The notes below the pieces were generated by a model that saw only the letters and a program-made list of their open reading frames with translations, did no database searches and was not told where the DNA came from. Source: Mycobacterium haemophilum DSM 44634 (GTDB lineage Bacteria; Actinomycetota; Actinomycetes; Mycobacteriales; Mycobacteriaceae). From it: a stretch of DNA of 64,000 nt. Location: assembly GCF_000340435.2 (NCBI RefSeq), contig NZ_CP011883.2, forward strand, positions 2,774,687 through 2,838,686. Reading direction: 5' to 3'. Position 1 is the stretch's first letter; the number at the start of each line of letters is the position of its first letter. Position numbers and translations under genes: made by a program. Positions 41,589 through 51,720 of this stretch are shown in pieces.

Positions 41589-42758
41589 ATGAAACTGGCA
41601 CTGACCACCGAGGAAGCCGCGTTGCGCGACCAGCTCCGCGCCTTCTACACCACGCAGATCCCCGACGAGATCCGCGAGCTGATGCGCAGCGGCTCCGCGC
41701 TGAGCCGCGACCAGATCGTCACCAGCCAGAAGATTCTCAACGATCACGGGCTCGCGGTGCCGAATTGGCCGGTCGAGTGGGGCGGCAAGAACTGGACACC
41801 GACCCAGCACCAGATCTGGTCCGACGAGATGCAATTGGCGTGTGTCCCGGAGCCACTGAACTTCAACACCAAGATGGTTGGCCCGGTGATCGCCGAATTC
41901 GGGTCCCAGGAACTCAAACAGCGCTTCCTGCCACCGACCGCCAGCATCGATATCTGGTGGTGTCAGGGGTTTTCGGAGCCTGAAGCCGGCTCCGACCTCG
42001 CCTCGCTGCGCACCACCGCGGTGCGCGACGGCGACAGCTACGTCGTCAATGGACAAAAGACGTGGACAACGCTGGGCCAGTATGCGGACTGGATCTTCTG
42101 CCTGGTGCGCACCGACCCGCACGCGCCCAAACGCCAGGCGGGCATCTCATTTCTGCTCATTGACATGGCCACACCAGGCATCACCGTGCGGCCAATCAAG
42201 ACGATCGATGGCGGCCACGAAGTCAACGAGGTGTTTTTCTCCGACGTTCGAGTACCGGCGGATCAGCTTGTCGGACAAGAGAACCAAGGCTGGACGTACG
42301 CGAAATTCCTGCTCAGTAATGAGCGCACCGGCATCGCCGCGGTGGGCCGAACCAAGGTGCGCCTCGCCGAGGTGAAAAAGCATGCCAAACAGACCGGTTT
42401 GTTGAGAGATCCGCTGTTCGCGGCGCGACTCGCCGAGGCCGAAAACGAGGTGCTGGCTCTGGAACTCACCCAAGCGCGGGTGGTCTCAGACTCCGGGGAT
42501 GGCAGGGCCGGTAAGCCCAACCCGGCGTCGTCGGTGCTCAAGTTGCGCGGCAGCCAATTACAGCAAGTGGCCACCGAGCTCCTGGTCGAGGTGGCCGGAC
42601 TCGATGCGTTACCGATCGACGGCGGCCAAAATATCGCCTCCCCCGACTGGGCGCAGTCCAGCGCCCCGCGCTACCTCAACTACCGCAAGACATCGATCTA
42701 CGGCGGCAGCAACGAAGTGCAACGTAACATCATCGCGTCCACCATTCTCGGACTGTAA
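41589..42758 (+). CDS. Acyl-CoA dehydrogenase (FadE), larger subunit type
   Basis: 389 residues. FAD-binding CQGFSEPEAGSDLASLRTTA and the C-terminal YGGSNEVQRNIIAST pattern define the acyl-CoA dehydrogenase fold. It is followed 7 bp later by a second, shorter FadE. Paired 380/370-residue subunits like this resemble the heteromeric FadE pairs that oxidise steroid or other bulky side chains in mycobacteria. The substrate is unknown. No counterpart is recalled between comEA and eis in M. tuberculosis. Confidence 0.9.
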   Translation: MKLALTTEEAALRDQLRAFYTTQIPDEIRELMRSGSALSRDQIVTSQKILNDHGLAVPNWPVEWGGKNWTPTQHQIWSDEMQLACVPEPLNFNTKMVGPVIAEFGSQELKQRFLPPTASIDIWWCQGFSEPEAGSDLASLRTTAVRDGDSYVVNGQKTWTTLGQYADWIFCLVRTDPHAPKRQAGISFLLIDMATPGITVRPIKTIDGGHEVNEVFFSDVRVPADQLVGQENQGWTYAKFLLSNERTGIAAVGRTKVRLAEVKKHAKQTGLLRDPLFAARLAEAENEVLALELTQARVVSDSGDGRAGKPNPASSVLKLRGSQLQQVATELLVEVAGLDALPIDGGQNIASPDWAQSSAPRYLNYRKTSIYGGSNEVQRNIIASTILGL

Positions 42759-42765
42759 GGCAGCC

Positions 42766-43881
42766 ATGGACTTTCAGTTAAACGACGAGCAGCTTCTGCT
42801 CCGCGACACCACCCGCGACCTACTGTCGCGCAGCTATGACCCGGAGAGCCGCAACAAAGTCATCGATACCGATCTTGGCTGGAGCCGTGATGTCTGGAGT
42901 CAGCTCGCCGATGTCGGGATACTCGGCCTGGGTTTCGACCCGTGTGAGGCGGGCCAGATCGAGATCATGGTCGTGCTCACCGAAATCGGGCGGCGGTTGG
43001 CGCCCGAACCGGTGGTGCATGCCGCGCTGGCACCCGGAGCGCTGATCGCCGAACTTGGCAGCGACACACAGCGGCAGCTGCTAGACAAGGTCGCAGCGGG
43101 TCAGAAACTACTCGCGTTCGCTCACCTTGAAACCGGTCACCGTAGACCGACCGCTGCTGTCACCACTCATGCTGTGCAGCAAGGTGATTCGTGGACACTG
43201 AGCGGAACGAAGAACCCGGTCCTGGCCGGTGACTGCGCCGACACACTGGTGGTCAGCGCCGCGTTGCCAGACGGTGGCACCGGGTTGTTCCTCGTCAGCG
43301 GTAGTGCCGTAAATAGACATTCCTATCCGACGTTCGACGGTCAGCGCGGCGCCCAGATCCAACTCGACTCCACCCCCGCCGAGCCTCTCGGCGACACCGC
43401 TCAGGTGCAAGACTTCTCCCGCGCCATCCGCAACGCCATCATCCGTATCCAGTCAGCGCTATGCGCCGAAGCCATCGGCGCGATGGAGGAAACGCTTCGC
43501 CTGACCACCGATTACCTTAAGACCCGCAAGCAATTCGGCGTCACACTCAATAAGTTCCAGTCACTGACCCAGCGGGCCGCGGACATGTACATTTCGCTGG
43601 AATTGGCCCGCAGTATGAACCTCTACGCCGCGATGTCGATCGCCGACGGCACCCTCGACCCGGTGATCGCATCACGTGCGAAGCTGCAGATCGGCCGGTC
43701 GGGGCGTCATATCGCGCAGGAGGCGATTCAGTTGCATGGCGGCATCGGGATGACCGCGGAGTATCCGGTCGGCCATTACGCGGCCCGGCTCACCGCGATT
43801 GAGCACACCCTGGGTTCCTCGCAGGACCACCTCCATGTTCTGGTTGACCACATTGCGCAGTACGACTTGGCCAGGCTCTGA
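42766..43881 (+). CDS. Acyl-CoA dehydrogenase (FadE), smaller partner
   Basis: 371 residues from ATG 42766. N-terminal MDFQLNDEQLLLRDTTRDLLSR and C-terminal IQLHGGIGMTAEYPVGHYAARL are typical of the shorter subunit of mycobacterial FadE heteromers. It lacks the strong SEPxAGSD motif in the middle, which the first subunit supplies. Together they likely form one alpha2beta2 enzyme. ATG follows the upstream stop by 7 bp. Confidence 0.88.
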   Translation: MDFQLNDEQLLLRDTTRDLLSRSYDPESRNKVIDTDLGWSRDVWSQLADVGILGLGFDPCEAGQIEIMVVLTEIGRRLAPEPVVHAALAPGALIAELGSDTQRQLLDKVAAGQKLLAFAHLETGHRRPTAAVTTHAVQQGDSWTLSGTKNPVLAGDCADTLVVSAALPDGGTGLFLVSGSAVNRHSYPTFDGQRGAQIQLDSTPAEPLGDTAQVQDFSRAIRNAIIRIQSALCAEAIGAMEETLRLTTDYLKTRKQFGVTLNKFQSLTQRAADMYISLELARSMNLYAAMSIADGTLDPVIASRAKLQIGRSGRHIAQEAIQLHGGIGMTAEYPVGHYAARLTAIEHTLGSSQDHLHVLVDHIAQYDLARL

Positions 43882-43998
43882 AGCGGTTTCGTTCGTAACG
43901 TCGTATTACCTATGTGGTGTAAGGACCGTTTTCACCAACTCAGCCTTCACCATCACAGCCATCACCCAGATACGACAAGACACCGCCGCGCGGGCCCA

Positions 43999-46101
43999 TT
44001 ACCCGGCATGCCGCGCCCGCTGGAACAACTCGCGATCCACCGCCAGGAGTGTGGTGTCACCCACAGCGCGTACGGTTGCCGGTTGCGGGACATCGCGCAG
44101 GATCGCCTGCTCACCGAAGCCCTCGCCAGGGCGAAGCTTGCGCACGCGGGTCTCGTCCTCGAGCACTTCGACGGCGCCGTCAATGACGACGTAGTAGGTG
44201 TCCCCATAGTCGCCTTCGCGGGTGACGAGCGCGCCATCCGGCGCGGCCAGCACCCGCGCGGCGTCGGCGAGCTTGCGCACTGCGCCGGCATCGATCGCGG
44301 CCAACGGCGGCTGCGGCGCCAGCAGCTCGACAACCGATCGCCCGCCCAGAGCGACGTCGCGGTCCAACTCCACAAGTCGCTCCTCCACCGGCGGGGTGGC
44401 CAGCCGAGCACTGGCCAGCTCGTCCAGGCGCGACACTGCCCCAGTGGCGGTCCAGATCGCGCTGAGAAACTCGGCGCGATCCACGGCGACCAGGTCAAGG
44501 TCCTCGCGCGCTGTCACGGTGGCCGAGCGCGGCATGTCGCGCAGCAAAGCGATCTCGCCGAACGAGCCACCGTGACCCAGCGTGGCCAAGCGACGGCCAT
44601 CGACGGTGACGTCGGCCACGCCCGCGGCGATCATGTAGAACCGATCGCCTGGGTCTCCCTGGCGGATGAGGTCGGAGCCCGCGGGAACCGTGAATCGCGT
44701 CGCGGCCCGGGCGAGCTGTTCGAGTGCCAGTGCAGGCAGCGGGGCCAGCATCGGGCTGTCCCGGATCACGGCTAGCTTTGCGGCGTCTTCGGCGCTCAGT
44801 GCGTCGGCGCGGTGCAATTTCGACCAGGCCAGTATCGTCATGAGCCCCACCGCGGCGCCCACGATGGCCAGCGCGGCGGGCACCCCGACCGACTCGATGA
44901 GCGCCGGTGTGATCAGGGCGCCCAGGGCGATTCCGACCAAGTACAGGCTTTGCAGGCTGGCCGCGGCGGGGACCATCGCCTCGGCGGCGACGCAACGCTG
45001 CACCAGCGTCGGCGCGATGGCGTACGCCACAGCACCCGCTGCACCCACACCGGCAGCTAACGCCAGGCCGACGGCGGGCACGACAACCTCCCCGATCGCC
45101 GTCAGCGTGACCGCCAAGCCCAACATCGCCCCGGCGAGCACTCGGGCCAGCCGGCGCCGCCCGACGATAGACAGCATCGCGAGCGCGCCGACCAGGCCAC
45201 CGGCACCGAACAGTGTCATGACTATCGTGACGCCGCCCGGCCCGAGCCTCAACCCATGGGCGACCGACGCGCTCGCGACGTACCAGGCACCAAGCACTGC
45301 CATGTTGACGACTAACAGGGTGGCGGCCGCGGTCGCCGGGGGGCTTGCGAGGATCGCGCGGAACCCGGCGCCGACCGCGTTCAGGTGGGCTCGCGCCGAT
45401 CCGCCACGAGTCCGCGAACCGCTGGCCTGTGGCTCAGCCTCGGGTCCGTCATGAGCGGGCGGGATCACAATCAGCAGCGCCGCGCCCGCCCCCACGGCGC
45501 AGGCGGCCGCCGGCAGGGCAAAAGCCCAGCCGATGCCCACCAGCCTTAGCGCCAGGCCCGCCAGCGCCGGCCCAACCAGGGCGCCGGCACTGACCAAGGA
45601 GCTGGTCGCGGCGTTGGCCGCCGCCGCCTCAGCCGCGGTGTCGGCCAGCCGCACGACGAGCGCGCCGTGCAGCGGCCGTACCGCGGCCGAGACAAGCGAG
45701 TCGATCGCCACGAACGTCAGCACGACGCCGACCGGCGGTCCGCTCAGCACCGCGATCAGGGTTGCCACGATCACCGCAACACGTGCACCAATCCCGATCG
45801 CCAGGTGTAGCTGGGGCCGTGGCCTGGTGGCCAGTGACGCCGCCACCGGCCCAAGCAGCCCGCCCGGCAACACGGTCAGCAGGGTCACCGCACCGACAAC
45901 GCGGGCGCCGCCCGCCGAATAGGTAAACGCGACGGCGAGGACGAAATACGCGTAGAGCCCGATGTAGAAGGCGGTCCACGCCGCCATGAGCCAGCGCAGC
46001 TGAGGGTTGCGCGTTAGCCCGCGACTCGCACCGAGGCCCACGCACCTCACCATATGCCGACGGTCCACGCCGAGCCTGATAAATCGGGACGGTCGTAGCA
46101 A
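43999..46101 (-). CDS. MFS-fold membrane protein fused to two cyclic-nucleotide-binding domains
   Basis: 700 residues. Residues 1-430 form about 12 membrane segments of the MFS type. Two Crp-like cNMP domains follow, at about 448-560 (GDPGDRFYMIAAGVADVTVDG, FGEIALLRDMPRSAT) and 585-695 (GDYGDTYYVVIDGAVEVLED, FGEQAILRDVPQPAT). The phosphate-binding cassette with RSAT is canonical only in the first; the second has QPAT and may bind no ligand. Probably a transporter gated by cAMP or a related nucleotide. Divergent from mmpS. Confidence 0.85.
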   Translation of the reverse strand: MLRPSRFIRLGVDRRHMVRCVGLGASRGLTRNPQLRWLMAAWTAFYIGLYAYFVLAVAFTYSAGGARVVGAVTLLTVLPGGLLGPVAASLATRPRPQLHLAIGIGARVAVIVATLIAVLSGPPVGVVLTFVAIDSLVSAAVRPLHGALVVRLADTAAEAAAANAATSSLVSAGALVGPALAGLALRLVGIGWAFALPAAACAVGAGAALLIVIPPAHDGPEAEPQASGSRTRGGSARAHLNAVGAGFRAILASPPATAAATLLVVNMAVLGAWYVASASVAHGLRLGPGGVTIVMTLFGAGGLVGALAMLSIVGRRRLARVLAGAMLGLAVTLTAIGEVVVPAVGLALAAGVGAAGAVAYAIAPTLVQRCVAAEAMVPAAASLQSLYLVGIALGALITPALIESVGVPAALAIVGAAVGLMTILAWSKLHRADALSAEDAAKLAVIRDSPMLAPLPALALEQLARAATRFTVPAGSDLIRQGDPGDRFYMIAAGVADVTVDGRRLATLGHGGSFGEIALLRDMPRSATVTAREDLDLVAVDRAEFLSAIWTATGAVSRLDELASARLATPPVEERLVELDRDVALGGRSVVELLAPQPPLAAIDAGAVRKLADAARVLAAPDGALVTREGDYGDTYYVVIDGAVEVLEDETRVRKLRPGEGFGEQAILRDVPQPATVRAVGDTTLLAVDRELFQRARHAG

Positions 46102-46182
46102 CGTCGGTCAATCCCCCACAAAAGCCGAGGCCGAGTACTACGCTCAACGGCACTCCGGCAACCACACCGACAAGGGATCGCG

Positions 46183-46608
46183 ATGGTGCGTTTTCTCACG
46201 CGGATGTGGATACCGCTGGTTATCGCGGCGGTGGTGGTGGTCGGCGGTTTTGTCGCCTATCGGTTGCATGGACTCTTTGCGTCGCACGCTGTTTCGGGGA
46301 GCGGTCAGGTCGAAGCGATCGTGCCCATCAATGTCAAGCGGGTGACATATGAGATTTTCGGCCCTGCGGGCACCGTAGGACACATCAGCTACCTTGACCA
46401 GGACGCCCAGCCGCAGGGGGCGGATTTCACCGCCCTGCCCTGGTCGCACACGGTGACTACGACCCTGCCGGGAGTCTTCGCCGCCGTGGTGGCCCAGGGC
46501 TACAGCGACACGATCGGGTGCCGCATCGTGGTTGATGGCCAGGTTAGAGACGAACAGTTCAGCAGCAGCTTTAACGCCCAGACATTCTGCTTGGATAAGG
46601 CTGCATGA
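46183..46608 (+). CDS. mmpS: MmpS-family membrane protein (first pair)
   Basis: 141 residues. One N-terminal membrane helix (WIPLVIAAVVVVGGFVAYRL), then a periplasmic beta domain with VTYEIFGPAGTVGHISYLD, LPWSHTVTTTLP and the final NAQTFCLDK. MmpS4/5-type accessory protein of an RND exporter. Its stop overlaps the mmpL ATG (ATGA). Confidence 0.92.
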   Translation: MVRFLTRMWIPLVIAAVVVVGGFVAYRLHGLFASHAVSGSGQVEAIVPINVKRVTYEIFGPAGTVGHISYLDQDAQPQGADFTALPWSHTVTTTLPGVFAAVVAQGYSDTIGCRIVVDGQVRDEQFSSSFNAQTFCLDKAA

Positions 46609-49463
46609 GCGGCGGTCACGCCGAGGGGTCGTTGCTAGCGCGGACGATCCGGCGGATGGCGGTGCCGATCATTGTCGGCTGGCTGGTGCTCACCGTCGTC
46701 GTGCTGGTCGCCGCACCGAAGCTACAAGCGGTCGAGCGTGAAAACACGGTGGCGTTGTTGCCCAAGGATGCCCCGTCGTTGATCGGGATGAAGCGCATGG
46801 GCAAGCTTTTTCAGGAGTTCGATTCCGACAGCGTCGCGATGGTGGTCTTGGTGGGGGAAAGGCCACTGGGAGATGATGCGCGCCGCTACTACGACGACCT
46901 GGTGCGCCAACTCGAACATGACACCAAACATGTCCAGCACGTCCAGAACTACTGGGGCGATCTGATCACGGCGGCGGGTAACCAGAGCGCTGACAGCAAG
47001 GCCGCCTACGTGCAGGTGAACCTCGCCGGCAACCAGGGTGAGACGCTGTCGGACGAATCGGTCCACGCAGTCGAGGACATCGTGGCGCATTCGCACCCGC
47101 CGGCGCAGCTAAAAGCCTACGTGACCGGGCAGGCGCCGCTGACCACCGACACCACGGAGGCCGGCGACAAGAGCCTGGGGCAGCGTGTCACGATAACGCT
47201 TATCGTCGCCACGATCATGTTGCTGATCTTCTATCGCTCTATTACCACCATGTTGCTTGTCCTCAGCGTGGTCTTCGTCGAATTAGGCATCGCGCGAGGG
47301 ACTGTCGCGATTATTGGCAGCTTTCATTTAATGGGGTTTACGACTTTCGCTGTCAGCCTGCTCATGTCGCTGGTGATAGCTGCCGGAACGGATTACGCGA
47401 TATTCTTTATCGGCCGATATCATGAGGCGCGCCAAGCCGGCGACGATCGCGAGGCGGCGTTTTACGCCACATATCGCGGGGTTGCTCACGTTGTTTTGGG
47501 CTCCGGCCTCACCGTCGCCGGAGCTATGCTGTGCTTGCTATTGACGCGGTTGCCGTATTTACACACCCTGGCGATTCCCTGCGCGGTGGGGCTGCTCGTT
47601 GTGATCGCGGCGTCACTCACCTTGGTTCCAGCCATCCTCGTCGTGGGCGGCCGCTTTGGCCTGCTCGACCCTAAACGAAAGACCAACATCCGCAGGTGGC
47701 GACGAATTGGAACGGCGGTCGTGCGGTGGCCCGCGCCAATCCTTGCCGGCGCCCTCGTTGTCTCCGTCATCGGGGGGCTCGCTCTGCCCGGGTACCGGAC
47801 CAGCTATGACAACCGTGCCTATGTTCCTGCCAAGATGGTATCCAATGTCGGAGATGCCGCGGCCGAACAACATTTCACTTACGCGAGACTGAATCCCGAT
47901 CTGTTGCTGGTCGAAGCCGACCATGATCTTCGGAATCCGACGGACATGCTCGACTTGGATAGGATCGCGAAAAACATATTCCGCGTACCTGGCATCGCCC
48001 GGGTGCAGAGCATAACCAGGCCGTTGGGATATAACATCGAACACGGTACGATCCCGTTTCAGATCGGCCTGCAACCCGTTCCCATCAGGGATAATCTGCA
48101 GTATCTGCGGGATCGCCTAGCCGATATTCTTAAGTTGAGCCGCGACGACCTTGGCACGATGATCGCGACTCTGGAGCGTCAATATCGCTTGACGCTCGAG
48201 CTGGACGACGCGTATCACCATCTGGCCGGCACTTCGCACGATCTGTCGGCGATCACTAATGAGCTACGAGACTCGCTGGCTGATTTCGACGACTTCTGGA
48301 GGCCGATTCGCAGCTACTTCTATTGGGAAAAGCACTGCTTCGACGTCCCACTTTGTTGGTCGTTTCGATCGCTTTTTGATTCGCTGGACAACGTCGACAA
48401 GCTCAGCGAAAACCTTCAAACGATGGTAAACGAACTAGACCACGTCGACACGCTGATGCCCCAAATTCTCGCGCAGATACCGCCAATGATCACCGTCGCA
48501 AAATCGATGCAGGCCACGTTCCTGGCCCTCTACAGCAGTTTTTCGGGTCTGCTAACCCAAATGGACCGCATGACCGATACGGCGACCCTGATGGGTAAAT
48601 ACTTTGACAACGCTAAAATCGACGACTTCTTCTACGTCCCCCCTGAGGTGTTCAACAGCCCAGACTTCAATCGAGGGCTCAAACTGCTGGTCTCCCCTGA
48701 TGGCAAGGCTGCCCGAATTATCATCACCCACGATGGGGATCCCGCCAGCCCCGAGGGCATTTCACACGTCGACGCGGAACTCAAGGCCGCGTACGAAGCC
48801 GTGAAGGGCACCCCGTTGGCAAACGCCAAGTTTTATTTAGGCGGCACCGCGGCGGCCTTCAAAGACATACAGGAAGCCACCAAATACGACGTGATGGTCG
48901 AAGCGATGGCCGCGCTGATCCTGATCTTCATCGTCATGCTGGTGATCACACGCGCACTGATTGCCGCGCTGGTGATCGTCGGGACGGTGGTGCTGTCGCT
49001 GGCCACGGGATTTGGGCTTTCCGTGCTGGTCTGGCAGCACCTTGTCGGCTTGGATTTGAACTGGATCGTGCTGCCGTTCTCGGTCACTATCCTGCTGGCG
49101 GTGGGATCCGACTACAACCTGTTACTGGTCTCCCGGTTCAAGGAGGAAACCGGCGCCGGCCTGAAGACAGGCATCATCCGGTCCATGGGCGGCACCGGCG
49201 GAGTCGTGACAGCCGCGGGCCTGGTATTCGCCTTCACGATGGGCTCGTTGATCGTCAATCAACTGCGCACGCTTGGGCAAGGCGGCTCAACCATCTGCCT
49301 AGGCTTGCTGGTCGATACCTTGATCGTGCGCTCGCTGATGACGCCGTCGATTGCCGCACTGCTCGGGCGTTGGTTCTGGTGGCCACTGAAGGTGCGCTCG
49401 CGACTCGCCAACCATTGGGCCCCAGCCAACGGCGTCCTGGTGACGCGCACACCACCACGTTAA
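46605..49463 (+). CDS. mmpL: MmpL-family RND transporter (first pair)
   Basis: 952 residues, 11-12 membrane helices in the RND arrangement with two large periplasmic loops. Conserved GTDYAIFFIGRYHEAR and GSDYNLLLVSRFKEE lie in helices of the proton relay. The loop motif DFDDFWRPIRSYFYWEKHC is shared with MmpL4/5. These clade members export mycobactins and glycopeptidolipids in other mycobacteria; substrate here is unknown. The nearest relatives by eye are MmpL4/MmpL5. Confidence 0.92.
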   Translation: MSGGHAEGSLLARTIRRMAVPIIVGWLVLTVVVLVAAPKLQAVERENTVALLPKDAPSLIGMKRMGKLFQEFDSDSVAMVVLVGERPLGDDARRYYDDLVRQLEHDTKHVQHVQNYWGDLITAAGNQSADSKAAYVQVNLAGNQGETLSDESVHAVEDIVAHSHPPAQLKAYVTGQAPLTTDTTEAGDKSLGQRVTITLIVATIMLLIFYRSITTMLLVLSVVFVELGIARGTVAIIGSFHLMGFTTFAVSLLMSLVIAAGTDYAIFFIGRYHEARQAGDDREAAFYATYRGVAHVVLGSGLTVAGAMLCLLLTRLPYLHTLAIPCAVGLLVVIAASLTLVPAILVVGGRFGLLDPKRKTNIRRWRRIGTAVVRWPAPILAGALVVSVIGGLALPGYRTSYDNRAYVPAKMVSNVGDAAAEQHFTYARLNPDLLLVEADHDLRNPTDMLDLDRIAKNIFRVPGIARVQSITRPLGYNIEHGTIPFQIGLQPVPIRDNLQYLRDRLADILKLSRDDLGTMIATLERQYRLTLELDDAYHHLAGTSHDLSAITNELRDSLADFDDFWRPIRSYFYWEKHCFDVPLCWSFRSLFDSLDNVDKLSENLQTMVNELDHVDTLMPQILAQIPPMITVAKSMQATFLALYSSFSGLLTQMDRMTDTATLMGKYFDNAKIDDFFYVPPEVFNSPDFNRGLKLLVSPDGKAARIIITHDGDPASPEGISHVDAELKAAYEAVKGTPLANAKFYLGGTAAAFKDIQEATKYDVMVEAMAALILIFIVMLVITRALIAALVIVGTVVLSLATGFGLSVLVWQHLVGLDLNWIVLPFSVTILLAVGSDYNLLLVSRFKEETGAGLKTGIIRSMGGTGGVVTAAGLVFAFTMGSLIVNQLRTLGQGGSTICLGLLVDTLIVRSLMTPSIAALLGRWFWWPLKVRSRLANHWAPANGVLVTRTPPR

Positions 49464-49568
49464 CGCCGTCCCTCGGCGGAATGCCCATGTTCCCAGAGGG
49501 TTACCGCACCTCGTCGCCCCTCCGCTGCCGCTTCCGTCTGCCGCCGAACGATCCGTGTTCAGCCGCGC

Positions 49569-50813
49569 TTAGAACTCGAAACCGGCCTCGGCGGTGACAT
49601 CGCTGGCGAATGCGGCGTCAAGTCGACGCAGCAGACGAAAGTCTTTGACGCGCAACCGATTCGCCGCGGCAAACATCGACGCACGGTGCGCACCAAGGTA
49701 CAAGCTGCCCAGTACGTCGAGACCCATCTCGACCTCAGCCGGCGCATCGGTCGGTGTGCAACTCGCACGGCCGTTACGGATCTGCAGCGCGAACCGGCCG
49801 CGTTCGGAAACGTCGAGCACCGTGGCGAGCTCCCCGAGTTCGGCAGAATAACTGCGTGCCTCGAGTGCGGCCGGTATGTCGATGATGCGCAACCAGAGGC
49901 CGTCCTGGCGGCCGGTAGTGCGAGCCAGCCGGGTATCGGTGAGCAGGTACGGCAACGGGTCATCGCCATGGGTAATAATACTGACCCGATCCATCGAATC
50001 GAGCCCAAGTAGCGCTCGCCACAACGCGACATGCGCATCGGTGGTGACGGCCCTGAGCTCGCAGACCCGTGCCAACCTTAGATCCGCGTCGTCCACCCGA
50101 TACAGCGCGTAACCATCGGGATGCAGGAGCGCAAACAATTCGCGGGCCTCGCGACGCGACGTCCCGTTGTCGTCCAGCAACTGATCCCAGAGCAGCTGCG
50201 GACGTGCCAATCCGCCCGGCACCTGCTGACGCCAGCGCTCGTAGATCGCCGCCAACTGGTCACCTTGCTCGGCGGGCTTGATCAACCGGACGGCACCGGG
50301 ATCGGGTGCGTCGGCATGGAACCGGGCGAAGCGACGATCAATGGTCAGCTCGTGCACGATGGTGGCGGGTCCGTAGCCAAACCTGCCGTAAATGCCGCCC
50401 TCGCTGGCATACAACGCCGCGATCGGGTAACCGGAATCGGCCATCCGCCGGTGCAATTCAGCGCACATCGCCCGCAACGTCCCGCGCCGGCGGTGTGTCG
50501 GCGCAACCGCGACAAAGCTCAGGCCAGCCGCCGGAAGCACCGCCCCACCCGGCACTGTCAACCGCAGGTCGAGATACAGCGCCATCCCGACGACGTCATG
50601 GCCATCGCAGGCGACCACCGCGCCATCGTCGGGTATCAGGGTGCGCAAGGCGTTCGTCGAATCAGCACCGATGAACTCGGTGAAACTGGCGGCAGCCAAG
50701 CGATACATTGCCGGCCAGTCGTCGTCGCTCGGACTACGGACAGCCAGGGAGGTAGGTAAGGCACTCGGCACGGTCTTCGGCACAGTCGCAGTCACGAAAT
50801 CCAACTGTGGCAT
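49569..50813 (-). CDS. eis: Eis N-acetyltransferase
   Basis: 414 residues from ATG 50813 (MPQLDFVTATVPKTV). N-terminal GNAT domain with acetyl-CoA loop VAPTHRRRGTLRAMCAELHRRM, a central GNAT-like domain, and a C-terminal SCP2-like domain ending AGFEF (free Phe carboxylate in the active site). Acetylates amines, including aminoglycosides and host proteins. Counterpart of Rv2416c. It is flanked on both sides by MmpS/MmpL pairs that are absent beside M. tuberculosis eis. Confidence 0.93.
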   Translation of the reverse strand: MPQLDFVTATVPKTVPSALPTSLAVRSPSDDDWPAMYRLAAASFTEFIGADSTNALRTLIPDDGAVVACDGHDVVGMALYLDLRLTVPGGAVLPAAGLSFVAVAPTHRRRGTLRAMCAELHRRMADSGYPIAALYASEGGIYGRFGYGPATIVHELTIDRRFARFHADAPDPGAVRLIKPAEQGDQLAAIYERWRQQVPGGLARPQLLWDQLLDDNGTSRREARELFALLHPDGYALYRVDDADLRLARVCELRAVTTDAHVALWRALLGLDSMDRVSIITHGDDPLPYLLTDTRLARTTGRQDGLWLRIIDIPAALEARSYSAELGELATVLDVSERGRFALQIRNGRASCTPTDAPAEVEMGLDVLGSLYLGAHRASMFAAANRLRVKDFRLLRRLDAAFASDVTAEAGFEF

Positions 50814-50902
50814 ACCCGGCACCCGAACGCACCCGAATATTTTGCTAGCGGCCAACGCGAATGCGGCAATGCCCGAGCCGCTTTTCGACAATGTCTGCGC
50901 CT

Positions 50903-51576
50903 ATGAGTACACGCAGCCCGGACCGTCCACTGCGGGTGATCCAGTGGACGACCGGAAACATCGGTCGACGATCGCTGCACGCCATCATCGGCCGACCCGA
51001 CATGGAGCTGGTCGGGGTGTACGCACACGGACCGAACAAGGTCGGTGTCGATGCCGCCGACTTGGCCGGCTGGCCAGAGCCAACGGGCGTGCGAGCAACC
51101 AATGACATTGACGCGTTGCTCGCGCTGGGCACCGACGCGTGTTGCTGCAACCCGTTCAACGCGGCGGCTCGACCATGTTCGGCAGCGGTGCGCACCCTGG
51201 GATGACGAACCTGGCCGGCATGGTGCTGAGTGCCTGCTGCGAGCATGTCGACGAGATCCGGATTACCGAGTCGGTGGACTGCTCGACCTATGAATCGGCG
51301 GAAACGCAGACCGCAATGGGGTTCTCGCAAGACGATGACCTTCGAGGTCACGTCACCTTTACCGCCGCCACCAGCGACACCGATCTGGGCTTCATGACCA
51401 TCCCCGGCCGGAACCGTGGCCAGTGTCTACGGCTACCACCGCGGCCGGGCCGGTGGTCGCAACGTCGTCAGTGTCGGATTCCCGTCACCAATGCGGTCCC
51501 GGCCGTAGTAGCTGCCAAACCCGGGATCGTGACGCTGGCCGATCTGCCGCCGGTCACCGGCCGGGCGGCGAACTAG
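50903..51576 (+). pseudogene. Broken NAD(P)H-dependent dehydrogenase (dihydrodipicolinate-reductase-like)
   Basis: ATG 50903 opens MSTRSPDRPLRVIQWTTGNI, the Rossmann start of the amine-dehydrogenase-like family, and follows it to TDACCCNPF at about 51160. In another frame at about 51163 the sequence resumes as GGSTMFGSGAHPGMTNLAGM and VDEIRITESVDCSTYES, so some 30-60 codons are missing with a frame change. Further downstream only the C-terminal KPGIVTLADLPPVTG survives. Not functional. Confidence 0.75.
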
Positions 51577-51720
51577 GGACCCGGAGGAACGTTTGCGTCC
51601 TCTAAGGGTTAATGTACTTAGCCGAGCAAAGGTTCTGTGGGCATTACTTGGAGATTACGCCGGAAGCAAGCTTTCCCCTACGGCGTTACAGACCTAGGTC
51701 GGCGAGCGGAAGGCGGTCAG

